This document shows, piece by piece, positions 1-9,100 of a stretch of DNA of 64,000 nucleotides; within the stretch, counting starts at the first letter, position 1, and each line of letters opens with the position of its first letter. The translations under genes were made by a program, and so were the position numbers. The notes under the pieces are model-generated. The model was not told where the DNA came from. It was given only the letters and a program-made list of their open reading frames with translations, and ran no database searches. This stretch comes from Nostoc sp. UHCC 0926 (GTDB lineage Bacteria > Cyanobacteriota > Cyanobacteriia > Cyanobacteriales > Nostocaceae). Where the stretch lies: positions 1,488,001 through 1,552,000 of the forward strand of contig NZ_CP117768.1 of the NCBI RefSeq assembly GCF_028623165.1, read 5' to 3'.

Positions 1-1
1 C

Positions 2-901
2 CTAGAAATCCTCAAAAATCGGGCTGATGAGTTAGCAGCAGTAATGGTTGAATCTGTGCAAAGCCGTCGCCCTGAATACCAGCCCAAAGAATTTCTCCAC
101 CAACTGCGTGATTTTACGGAGAAAGCTGGTATTGCCCTGATTTTTGATGAAATCGTTACCGGATTCAGAATTCATCCAGGTGGCGCTCAAGCGTATTTTG
201 GTATCAAAGCTGATATAGCAACCTACGGCAAGATTGTGGGTGGTGGACTACCAATTGGAGTCATTGCTGGCAAATCGCAATATATGGATGCTTTAGATGG
301 TGGGTTTTGGCAGTTTGGGGATGACTCTGTTCCAGAGGTAGGCGTTACTTACTTTGCTGGTACCTTCGTCCGCCATCCTTTAGCACTAGCAGCAGCCAAA
401 GCAGTGCTTCAGCATTTGCTCCATTGTGGTCCCAGCTTGCAGCAAAATCTTAATGCAAGAACCGATAAGTTTGTAGCGGAACTTATGGGCTATTTCCAGC
501 AAGTTCAGGCTCCGTTTACAGCCTATAATTTCGGCTCCCTGTTTATGGTGAAGTCTGTACCAGAGTTTCCCTACGGAGATTTGCTGTTTTACTTGCTGCG
601 GGATAAGGGAGTACATACTTGGGATCATCGTCCTTGCTTCTTAACGACAGCCCATTCCGAAGCCGATCTGGCTTTTGTGATGGCAGCCTTTAAAGAAAGT
701 ATTGCCGAAATGCAGTCTGCTGGCTTCTTGTCTGCACCGCCCATAGAAGTAACAAATTGCGATCGCCACAATGGAGTAGAACGCAATCGTCCTCCACAAC
801 CTGATGCCAGATTAGGACGAGATCCCCAAGGGAACCCCGCCTGGTATATCCCCGATACCGAGCGACCTGGAAAATATTTACAAGTCGCAAGTGTTTCCTG
901 A
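2..901 (+). CDS. Class III aminotransferase domain, 3' end of a PKS/NRPS-type gene (partial)
   Basis: The reading frame is open from the left window edge, so the start lies outside. The product is the C-terminal part of a PLP-dependent class III (GSA-type) aminotransferase. Visible motifs are IFDEIVTGFR and the PLP-lysine region YGKIVGGGLPIG, followed by the small C-terminal domain. The tail ARLGRDPQGNPAWYIPD is, from family knowledge, typical of aminotransferase (AMT) domains embedded in cyanobacterial PKS/NRPS proteins, where they place a beta-amino group on a polyketide or fatty acyl chain. Here the protein stops soon after this tail, with no condensation domain fused behind it. NRPS genes follow on the same strand, supporting a role in the same pathway. 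A stand-alone aminotransferase cannot be excluded because the N-terminal part is not visible. Confidence 0.8.
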   Translation, partial: LEILKNRADELAAVMVESVQSRRPEYQPKEFLHQLRDFTEKAGIALIFDEIVTGFRIHPGGAQAYFGIKADIATYGKIVGGGLPIGVIAGKSQYMDALDGGFWQFGDDSVPEVGVTYFAGTFVRHPLALAAAKAVLQHLLHCGPSLQQNLNARTDKFVAELMGYFQQVQAPFTAYNFGSLFMVKSVPEFPYGDLLFYLLRDKGVHTWDHRPCFLTTAHSEADLAFVMAAFKESIAEMQSAGFLSAPPIEVTNCDRHNGVERNRPPQPDARLGRDPQGNPAWYIPDTERPGKYLQVASVS

Positions 902-1078
902 AGTGCTTTAAAAAATCGGTGTTGCTGATTGAAAGTATGAATTAGTCTCACGCAAAGTCATATGGAAAAATGTCAATTCATACTCCGATTCAGCAACGCG
1001 AAAAAATTAATCACCCAGAAAGATATTGAGAGTCAGTAATTTTTGCAAATAGTAAATACATATCTATCAAGGTTTTGT

Positions 1079-1417
1079 ATGTCAGTTGATAATCTACTTG
1101 AATTTAGTTCTATTAAGTCCAATCTGAAGCTTCCTGAACAAATTATTCAAAATAACCCTTCAAACTTCCAGGAAAACTTCAACTGTTCTCACTTCATGTT
1201 TTCTCATAACCTTGCGGGACACCCTTTGTTTGAGATCCCCCGCCTGGTTGAGCTTGCAAATACTATCCTGAGTCAGGGGAAAACGGACAAAATCCAGTCT
1301 TATACCAGCAGAGTCCCTGTTCAGCAAAAGTGGAATCATCGACCTGGAATCAAACAAATCACGGAGGCGATCGCACATATTGAAGAATCCGATTCTTGGG
1401 TGATGCTTGAAGCGTAA
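1079..1417 (+). pseudogene. Cupin-like (JmjC/aspartyl-hydroxylase type) oxygenase, N-terminal remnant
   Basis: The 112-residue frame starts at ATG 1079, seven bases after an AAGG. From about residue 40 it resembles the N-terminal part of cupin-like JmjC-type proteins: FSHNLAGHPLFEIPRLVELA, then an HRPG stretch and an IEESDSWVMLE segment. In intact relatives this is followed by about 150 more residues with the metal-binding cupin barrel. Here the frame ends directly after the SWVMLE segment. The fragment therefore lacks the iron-binding centre and is probably non-functional. It sits between the aminotransferase and acyltransferase genes, so a tailoring oxygenase may once have belonged to the cluster. 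The family assignment is from memory of the motif and is moderate. Confidence 0.5.
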
Positions 1418-1668
1418 ACTGGGATTGGAACCCACACCACCAGGCAAGTCTAGGCTGCGAGACCGCATCAAAATCTTTGTTCTAGCCCTTTTATCCGATC
1501 ATTGGCCGAAAAGTAAATTTGCAATACTGCGCTCTGGTGTATAAAGAATCAAATCCATTCAGAGAAAGCTAAAGCAATTTCACCAGGGAGTGAGGTTGCT
1601 AAAGCGATAATCATCTGTTAAATATCTATTTTTTTGTATTTTTAACATCATTAAACGCAAAAATATCA
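1418..1668. other. Gap between oxygenase remnant and acyltransferase
   Basis: No gene seen. A 15-bp inverted T-arm-like segment (TGGGATTGGAACCCA, 1420-1434) is present without a recognisable cloverleaf. The last 60 bases are AT-rich and could carry the promoter of the acyltransferase gene, but no clear -35/-10 pair was fixed. Confidence 0.4.
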
Positions 1669-2802
1669 ATGTATAAACACATCAATTCACTCACTTCTCT
1701 GCGCGGTATTGCAGCCTTGATTGTTGTTGTACATCATTTTTCTTACTACGCCTTACCTAAAACTGGCTCAACTTTATCCGCATATAGCGATTTTTTTCGG
1801 AATGGATATTTGTGGGTTGATTTTTTCTTTATTTTGAGTGGTTTTATTATGACCCACGTTTATATTGGAGATTTTTTATTAAGAGTGAATTTCTCTAACT
1901 ATCGCTCATATTTATTCTCGCGTTTTGCCAGAATTTATCCTCTACATATATTTATTTTATCTCTTTTTTTTGGATTAGAAATCATAAAAATATTTTTAGC
2001 AAATAGTTCTACGTTTACTGGTAAATTTAACTTAACTGCCTTTTTTGCCAATATTTTTCTTCTCCAAGCATTCGACCTAAATTGCCCACCTTTATTTTGG
2101 TGTAATACTTATTGGAATGAACCAGCTTGGTCAATTAGCGTAGAGTTTGTTATTTACTGTATATTCCCATTTTTATTGTTTTTTTCATTAAGGAATAGCG
2201 AAAAAAATGATTTAATAATTTATATTTTTAGTCTCTTTAGCATATTACTATTAATCACCTTTACCCGTGGCAATTTAGATAGTATTATTGGTATACCTTC
2301 GATAGCTAGATGCGGGCTAGAGTGCGTACTTGGTATTATAACTTATAAAGTCTATCGGAGAGATAAATATAAAAAGTATTTTAATCTTAATTTACTGGCA
2401 ATTATAGCTATCACTTGGATAATTCTGATTATGAATTACTACTGGCATCATTGGCGTAGCCTTCATGATTGGCTAATTCTACCAGCTTTTTCTCTCCTGA
2501 TTTTAGCTGTATCTGTCAACAATAATGGTGTGATATCAAAAATTTTAAATTCCCGGTTAATGCTATATCTCGGAACTATATCTTATTCGATTTATATGGT
2601 TCATTGGTTTGTTCAAGAACTGTTAAAAATATTCTGGATTTATAAATTTCACCATGTTTTTGGCAAAAGCTTCACAGAATATGAAGCCTTGACATCTCTA
2701 GGAGTATTTCTTATGATCATTATATTGGCTGCATCATTGACATATAAATTCGTAGAAGTTCCTATGCGTAATTATTTAAAATTTACAATCTTCGCTAAAT
2801 AA
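1669..2802 (+). CDS. Acyltransferase family 3 (OafA/YrhL-type) membrane O-acyltransferase
   Basis: The 377-residue protein has about ten hydrophobic segments, the expected size for the family. It begins with the hallmark SLRGIAALIVVVHHF, where Arg and the His pair belong to the conserved R-x10-H motif. It continues with WVDFFFILSGFIM, SRFARIYPLH and WSISVEFVIYCIFP, and ends with the usual FVEVP(M)RNYL. Members transfer acetyl or longer acyl groups from the cytoplasm to hydroxyls of polysaccharides, lipids, antibiotics or peptides. The gene is markedly more AT-rich than its neighbours. It lies 78 bp upstream of the first NRPS gene on the same strand, so acylation of the peptide product is a reasonable inference. 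A cell-envelope glycan substrate is the alternative. Confidence 0.85.
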   Translation: MYKHINSLTSLRGIAALIVVVHHFSYYALPKTGSTLSAYSDFFRNGYLWVDFFFILSGFIMTHVYIGDFLLRVNFSNYRSYLFSRFARIYPLHIFILSLFFGLEIIKIFLANSSTFTGKFNLTAFFANIFLLQAFDLNCPPLFWCNTYWNEPAWSISVEFVIYCIFPFLLFFSLRNSEKNDLIIYIFSLFSILLLITFTRGNLDSIIGIPSIARCGLECVLGIITYKVYRRDKYKKYFNLNLLAIIAITWIILIMNYYWHHWRSLHDWLILPAFSLLILAVSVNNNGVISKILNSRLMLYLGTISYSIYMVHWFVQELLKIFWIYKFHHVFGKSFTEYEALTSLGVFLMIIILAASLTYKFVEVPMRNYLKFTIFAK

Positions 2803-2880
2803 TGAATTGAACGCCAGTAGTTTGTCAAGAAAGATTTAAATTTAACCAAATTGAATAAACTGAGAAAATAATAGAGTTTT

Positions 2881-5800
2881 ATGAGCTTATTACCTGTAGA
2901 TTACCAATCTAGATTAACTGCGGTTGATTTTGATCCATTTGCAGATGGTGAATTACTTTTAACCGCCCCTGCCACAGAATCACAAAAAGAAATTTGGGCT
3001 TCTGTGCAAATGGGGGATGCTGCCAATTGTGCTTATAATGAGTCCCAATCTCTGCGACTAAGAGGCGAACTTGATGTCAAAGTTTTCCAGTCTGCGGTGG
3101 AAGAGTTAGTACAACGTCATGAAGCACTACGGACAACTTTTAGCACAGATGGCAATATACTCTGCATTGTTGCTTCTGGGCAAATTGAAATCCCTATTAT
3201 TGATCTTTCTAGCCTGGAATTACAAAAACAACAGGAAAAATTAGCTAGTATCTTGCGACAAGAGGTAGAACAACCTTTCGATTTGGAACATGGCCCTCTA
3301 TTTCGGGCAAAAATTGTCAAATTGCAGCCGCAGGAACATTTAGCTATTTTGACAGCCCATCATATTATTTGTGATGGTTGGTCTTGGGCAGTGCTGATGC
3401 CAGATTTGGGTAAACTCTATTCTGGCTTGCAACAGGGTATTGTTCCTGAATTAGAAGAACCAGACCACTTAAGTGAATATGCGACTTTGCAGGAAGAAGA
3501 GGCGGATAGTCCAGAATCGATCGCCACAGAAAAATACTGGTTGAAACAATTCGCTGACTCTGTACCTGTACTGGATTTCCCCAGCGATCGCCCCCGTCCA
3601 CCACTCAGAACCTTTAACGCCGCCCGCGAAGATTGGCATTTAAACTCCGAACTAGTTGCCAACCTTAAACAACTAGGGACAAAACTCGGTTGTAGCTTTA
3701 TGACTACTATCCTGGGAGGATTTGAGGTTTGGCTACACCGGATGACAGGACAAAACGACTTGGTTGTAGGTATTCCAGCCGCCGGACAAGCTCCATTGGG
3801 GCAATATAATCTCGTAGGACACTGTGTAAATTTACTACCCTTGCGTAGCCAGATTAATGGCGAAAAATCTTTCAGCGACTACTTGCAAACGCGGCGCTCG
3901 GCTGTGTTAGATGCCTATGACCATCAACAATTTACCTTTGGCAGCCTGGTCAAAAAATTAGTATTACCACGGGATTCTAGCCGCATTCCCTTAGTACCAA
4001 TTATATTTAATGTCGATCAAGCCCTAGACAGCGATCAACTTCCCTTTCTCGACTTGAAGGTAGAATTCTTCTCCAATCCCCGCGCATTCGAGAATTTTGA
4101 ACTGTTTATCAATGCTACAGAATTGCGTGGTGAACTGATCCTGGAATGTCAGTACAACACTAATTTATTTGACGCTGACACTATCCGCCGCCGGATGGCA
4201 GAGTTTGAAACTTTGTTATTGGGCATAGTTGCCAACCCTAATCAAAGTATTGCTAAATTACCAATTTTGCCAGCAGTTGAGCAACAGTTATTAGCAACAT
4301 GGAACAATACTCAAACAGCTTATCCCCAAGATATCTGCATTCACCAGCTGTTTGAAACTCAAGTGGAGAAAACTCCAGACGCGATCGCTGTAGTTTTTGA
4401 AGAAGAACTTATTAGCTACCGCGAACTGAATCTGCGAGCCAATCAGCTAGCCCATTATCTCCAAAGCTTAGGAGTCGGTTCAGAAGTTCTGGTTGGTCTG
4501 TGTGTCGAGCGCAGCTTGGAAATGGTTGTAGGAGTTTTAGGCATTCTCAAAGCTGGAGGAGCCTATGTACCGTTAGATTATGCTTATCCTCAAGAACGTT
4601 TAGCTTTCATGTTGCAAGATGCTCAGGTGTCAGTGCTACTAACGCAGGAGAAGCTAAAGTCGGGGTTACCCAACCATCAAGCAGAGATTATTTGCCTTGA
4701 TACCAATTGGCAGTCCATAGATTATGAGTTGGATAACCCAACACATAAGATCACTTCCAACAACTTAGCCTACGTCATCTATACATCTGGCTCGACAGGT
4801 CAACCGAAAGGCGTTCAAATTCAACATCAAAGTGCTGTTAATCTCCTGAATGCGATCGCTCAAGAACCCGGTTTAACTGCTGAGGATACTCTCCTCTCTG
4901 TTACTAGCCTATCCTTTGATATTGCCGTTTCAGAAATTTTTTTACCCCTGTCTGTAGGTGCGAAGTTGGTGTTGGTGAGCCGTGAAGTTGCGGCTGATGG
5001 CATCCAACTGCTAAAAGCGCTAACCACCTCCGGGGCAACTTTTATGCAACCGACACCAGTTACTTGGCGGCTATTACTGGCAGCCGGATGGCAAGGTAGT
5101 CCTCAACTCAAGATGATTTCCACAGGCGAAGCTTTATCTAGAGAGCTTGCCAATCAATTATTACCCAAGGGAGCTTGTCTGTGGAACCTCTACGGGCCTA
5201 CAGAAACAACGATTTGGTCAACAGGTTACAAGGTGACAACGGGAAATAAAGTAATAGGCATTGGTTGCCCTCTTGCTAATACGCAAATCTACATTTTAGA
5301 CTCCCATTTACAACCCGTTCCCATTGGTATATCAGGTGAGTTGTATATTGGTGGCGAAGGACTAGCAAGGGGATATCTTAATCGTCCCGATCTGACTGCT
5401 GAGAAATTTATTTCTAATCCCTTCAGTTCAAACCCTAAATCACGCTTATACAAAACTGGAGACCTGGCTCGTTATTTACCAGATGGACATATTGAATACT
5501 TGGGTCGGATCGACTATCAAATAAAATTGCGTGGTTTCCGCATAGAATTAGGTGAAATTGAAACTGCACTCCTGCAACATCCAGGAGTAAAAGAAGGCGT
5601 TGTAATTGTTCGAGAAGACACTTCTAATGAGAATAATTTAGTAGGTTATATTGTTGCGGAAACTGGTCAAGATAGCTTGCAAGTGATTTCGCAGTTGCGT
5701 CGATTCTTGAAACAACAGCTTCCTGATTTTATGGTGCCAACGATCTTTATGGCACTAGAAGCTATGCCGTTAACCCCCAATGGCAAAGTTGATCGCAAGG

Positions 5801-6147
5801 CATTGCCAGAGCCAGATGCTTCCCGCCCAGAACTGGAGGCAAATTATGTAGCGCCTCGCACTCCCATTGAGCAGCAGATTACAGATATCTGGATGCAGGT
5901 TCTTAATGTCAAGCGGGTTGGGATTTACGACAACTTTTTTGAATTGGGTGGATATTCTCTAGTAGGAATTCAAGTGGTTTCTCGAGTCCGCCAAGCCTTG
6001 CAAGTAGAAATCCTGATGTCCAATTTATTTGAATTACCAACGGTAGCAGATTTGGCTGAACGAGTGGAGACTCTGCGTTGGGCAACCCAAGGTATTCAGG
6101 CGGCTGAGAGTGAAACAGCTGATGATTACGAGGAAGGTGAGTTATGA
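2881..6147 (+). CDS. Nonribosomal peptide synthetase, one complete module (C-A-PCP)
   Basis: The 1088-residue protein has three domains in order. The condensation domain is about residues 25-460, with an intact HHIICDG catalytic motif at H160-G166. The adenylation domain is about 485-980, with the intact loop YTSGSTGQPKG near 634-645, core NLYGPTETT, YKTGDL, GRIDYQIKLRGFRIELGEIE and catalytic lysine K969 in NGKVDRKAL. The carrier domain has LGGYS with phosphopantetheine serine S1026. Read by eye, the A-domain pocket residues are about D-I-S-Q-I-T-L-I-W-K. This is close in shape to glycine-type codes of cyanobacterial NRPSs, but positions 239, 299 and 301 differ, so the substrate is not assigned. 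The stop codon overlaps the next NRPS start by 4 bp (ATGA), indicating translational coupling. Confidence 0.95.
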   Translation: MSLLPVDYQSRLTAVDFDPFADGELLLTAPATESQKEIWASVQMGDAANCAYNESQSLRLRGELDVKVFQSAVEELVQRHEALRTTFSTDGNILCIVASGQIEIPIIDLSSLELQKQQEKLASILRQEVEQPFDLEHGPLFRAKIVKLQPQEHLAILTAHHIICDGWSWAVLMPDLGKLYSGLQQGIVPELEEPDHLSEYATLQEEEADSPESIATEKYWLKQFADSVPVLDFPSDRPRPPLRTFNAAREDWHLNSELVANLKQLGTKLGCSFMTTILGGFEVWLHRMTGQNDLVVGIPAAGQAPLGQYNLVGHCVNLLPLRSQINGEKSFSDYLQTRRSAVLDAYDHQQFTFGSLVKKLVLPRDSSRIPLVPIIFNVDQALDSDQLPFLDLKVEFFSNPRAFENFELFINATELRGELILECQYNTNLFDADTIRRRMAEFETLLLGIVANPNQSIAKLPILPAVEQQLLATWNNTQTAYPQDICIHQLFETQVEKTPDAIAVVFEEELISYRELNLRANQLAHYLQSLGVGSEVLVGLCVERSLEMVVGVLGILKAGGAYVPLDYAYPQERLAFMLQDAQVSVLLTQEKLKSGLPNHQAEIICLDTNWQSIDYELDNPTHKITSNNLAYVIYTSGSTGQPKGVQIQHQSAVNLLNAIAQEPGLTAEDTLLSVTSLSFDIAVSEIFLPLSVGAKLVLVSREVAADGIQLLKALTTSGATFMQPTPVTWRLLLAAGWQGSPQLKMISTGEALSRELANQLLPKGACLWNLYGPTETTIWSTGYKVTTGNKVIGIGCPLANTQIYILDSHLQPVPIGISGELYIGGEGLARGYLNRPDLTAEKFISNPFSSNPKSRLYKTGDLARYLPDGHIEYLGRIDYQIKLRGFRIELGEIETALLQHPGVKEGVVIVREDTSNENNLVGYIVAETGQDSLQVISQLRRFLKQQLPDFMVPTIFMALEAMPLTPNGKVDRKALPEPDASRPELEANYVAPRTPIEQQITDIWMQVLNVKRVGIYDNFFELGGYSLVGIQVVSRVRQALQVEILMSNLFELPTVADLAERVETLRWATQGIQAAESETADDYEEGEL

Positions 6148-9100
6148 AAACATTAGATGAACTACTATCTGAGCTGCGTCAGCGCGATGTCAAACTTTGG
6201 CTAGAGGGGGAAAGCTTACGCTATCGGGCCGCAAAAGACAGTCTCACGCCGGAATTGCTGACCGAGTTAAAAACTCAAAAAGCCGAAATCATCAACTTTC
6301 TGCGACAAATTACTACAGCCGCCAGTTCACAGATTCCCCCAATTGTCGCTTGTGAACGGAATGGCAACTTGCCGCTTTCCTTTGGTCAGCAACGGTTATG
6401 GTTCCTCCATCAGTTTGAACCTGATAGTTCCTCAAATAATATGCCCGTTGTGGTGCGTTTTACGGGGAATCTCAATGTTGCTGTCTTAGAAGAAAGTTTG
6501 AAAGAAGTCGTCCGCCGCCATGAAGTCCTGCGGACAACTTTTCCAGCAGTGAATGGAAAGCCCACTCAAGTCATCGCCACCGATGTTTCCTTGACGCTGC
6601 CAATAATTGACTTGCAGCAAGTACCAAATGAACAACGGGAGGCGGAAGCTCACTTACTGGCAACTAAAGAAGCTCATCAACCCTTTGATTTAGGCAAGGG
6701 ACCGATTTTGCGGGTGTTACTGCTGGAGTTAAGCGAGCAAGAGCATCTGCTGATCTGGAATATGCACTGCATAGTTTGTGATGGAGCTTCGTCCGATCTG
6801 TTCTATCAAGACCTCACTACCATCTATAAAGCATTGTCGGCGGGGAAGGCTTCTCCTTTACCTCCCTTAGCTGTGCAGTATGCTGATTTTACCAATTGGC
6901 AATATCAATGGCTTCAGGGAGAGGTTTTAGAGTCACAGGTAAACTACTGGAAACAAAAGCTAGAAGGTAATTTACCTATTATTGAGTTACCTTACGATCA
7001 TCCCCGTCCTTATGGTGTGCAAACCTATCGAGGCGATCGCGCTGCCCTGCTGCTATCAAAGGCGCTGAATCATGCCCTGACAGACCTGAGTCAAAAGTGG
7101 GGAGTTACCCTCTTCATGACTCTACTGACAGTGTTTGAGCTATTGCTCTACCGTTATTCTGGACAAGAAGACCTACTCGTTAGCTTTGCAAGTGCAAGTC
7201 GGGGACAAGTAGAAACCGAGGGGTTGGTTGGATTTTTTTCTAATACTCTTGTACTGCGGAGTAACTTTGCAGGCAACCCAACTTTCCGAGAATTGTTAGA
7301 CCGAGTGCGTAAGGATTGCTTACAAGCTTATACCCATCAAGACCTACCCTTTGAGAGACTAATTGAAGAACTTAGACCAGAGCAACAAAGTCGGAACAGT
7401 TCGCCTTTATTTCAGGTAAAGTTCTCCCTCAATCCTCCTTGGTCGAATGGTCGTGGTATGGCATCAGTGAAACTACCTGATTTGACTATCACTTCTCTAT
7501 TTGGCTACATCTATCATGGTAAAACCAAATACGATCTGATATTAGTCTTGCGGGAACAGGATAATGGTCTGGGTATGGTATTTGATTACAATGCCGAGAT
7601 GTTTGATGCCACTACCGTAGAGCGGATGTTGGGACACTTCAAAACTTTACTCGAAGGTATTGTCGCTAATCCCGATCAGCCGATTGCTGAATTACCCTTG
7701 TTGACAGCAGGTGAACAACATCAATTGTTGGTTGAGTGGAACGGCAATCAGGCTGATTATCCCCAGAATACTTGTATCCATCAGTGGTTTGAAAATCAAG
7801 TCAAGCAAACTCCAAATAATATTGCGGTAAGTTTTGAAAATCAGCAATTAACCTATCAGGAACTCAACCAGCGTGCAAATCAACTAGCTCACTATTTGCA
7901 AACTCTAGGGGTAAAATCGGGGGTACTCGTCGGTCTTTATGTCAAGCCTTCCCTAGAGATGATTGTCGGGCTGTTGGGTATTTTGAAAGTTGGGGGAACT
8001 TACGTATCCATAGCTCTGACATCTGGGCAAGATGGTCTGGCTTTCATTTTAGATGATGCCCAAATATCCTTAGTGTTAACCCAAAGCTCATTAGTTGAGA
8101 AGCTCTCTGAGCATCAGGCACAAGTTATCTGTTTGGATAGTGATTGGGAAAATATCGCCCTACACGCTACTGAAAATACAGGCTATCATACCACAGATCA
8201 GACTCTCGCCTGTGTGATGTATGTGTCCGGTTACAATGGAAAACCCAACGGTATAGCCATTACCCACAGTAATCTTGTCACGCACAGCTTGGCAATTTGC
8301 GAAACTTGGGAGTTAACCCAGAGCGATCGCCTACTACTCATATCTAGTATCACAACTGATACTTTCATTGAATCACTGTTCCCTAGTTGGATTACTGGTG
8401 CTACCACAATTCTCCAGTCTCAAGAGCTACAAAACTCGGCGGCGCAGTTTTTCCGATTCGTTGCTCAACAAAAGATTACCGTTGTTAATATACCTACTTA
8501 TTTTTGGTATGAGTTAGTTAAAGAGCCATCCGTGTCTTTACAAACCTTGCCAGCCATCTTGCGCTTAGTGATGGTTGGTGGTGAAAAAGTTTCACGTAAT
8601 GCTTATTTAACTTGGATAGAAAAAGTTGGCAAGCAAGTACGCTGGCTTAATGCCTATGGATCACTAGAAACAACTTTAACCGCCACGGTTTACGATCCGG
8701 AAACTGCCACTGAAGCCAGTAACACTCGTTCAGAAATTCCCATAGGAAAAGCGATCGCCAAGACTCAAATCTACATTCTCGATCGGCGATCGCAACCCTT
8801 GCCAATTGGCGTTACTGGCGAAATCTACATCAGCGGTATCGGTGTTGCACAAGGCTACTTTAACCGTCCAGACTTAACATCTGAGAAATTTATCCCTAAC
8901 CCCTTTAGCAGCGAATCTGGGGCATACCTTTACAGAAGTGGCGACTTAGGACGCTACTTAAGTGACGGCAATATTGAGTTTCTGGGCCGCCTAGACAATC
9001 AGAGAAAAATTCGTGGTTTTCGGATTGAGTTGGCTGAAATTGAAACAATTTTGGGTCAATATCCAGGCGTGCAAAAAACTGTGGTGATTGCCAAAGAAGA

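Noticed and set aside
1420..1470. Minus-strand tRNA-like 3' half (GGGTTCCAATCCC T-arm with upstream paired words)
   Set aside because: No acceptor, D or anticodon arm could be folded around it, and there is no CCA-proximal stem. Treated as chance or an old remnant.
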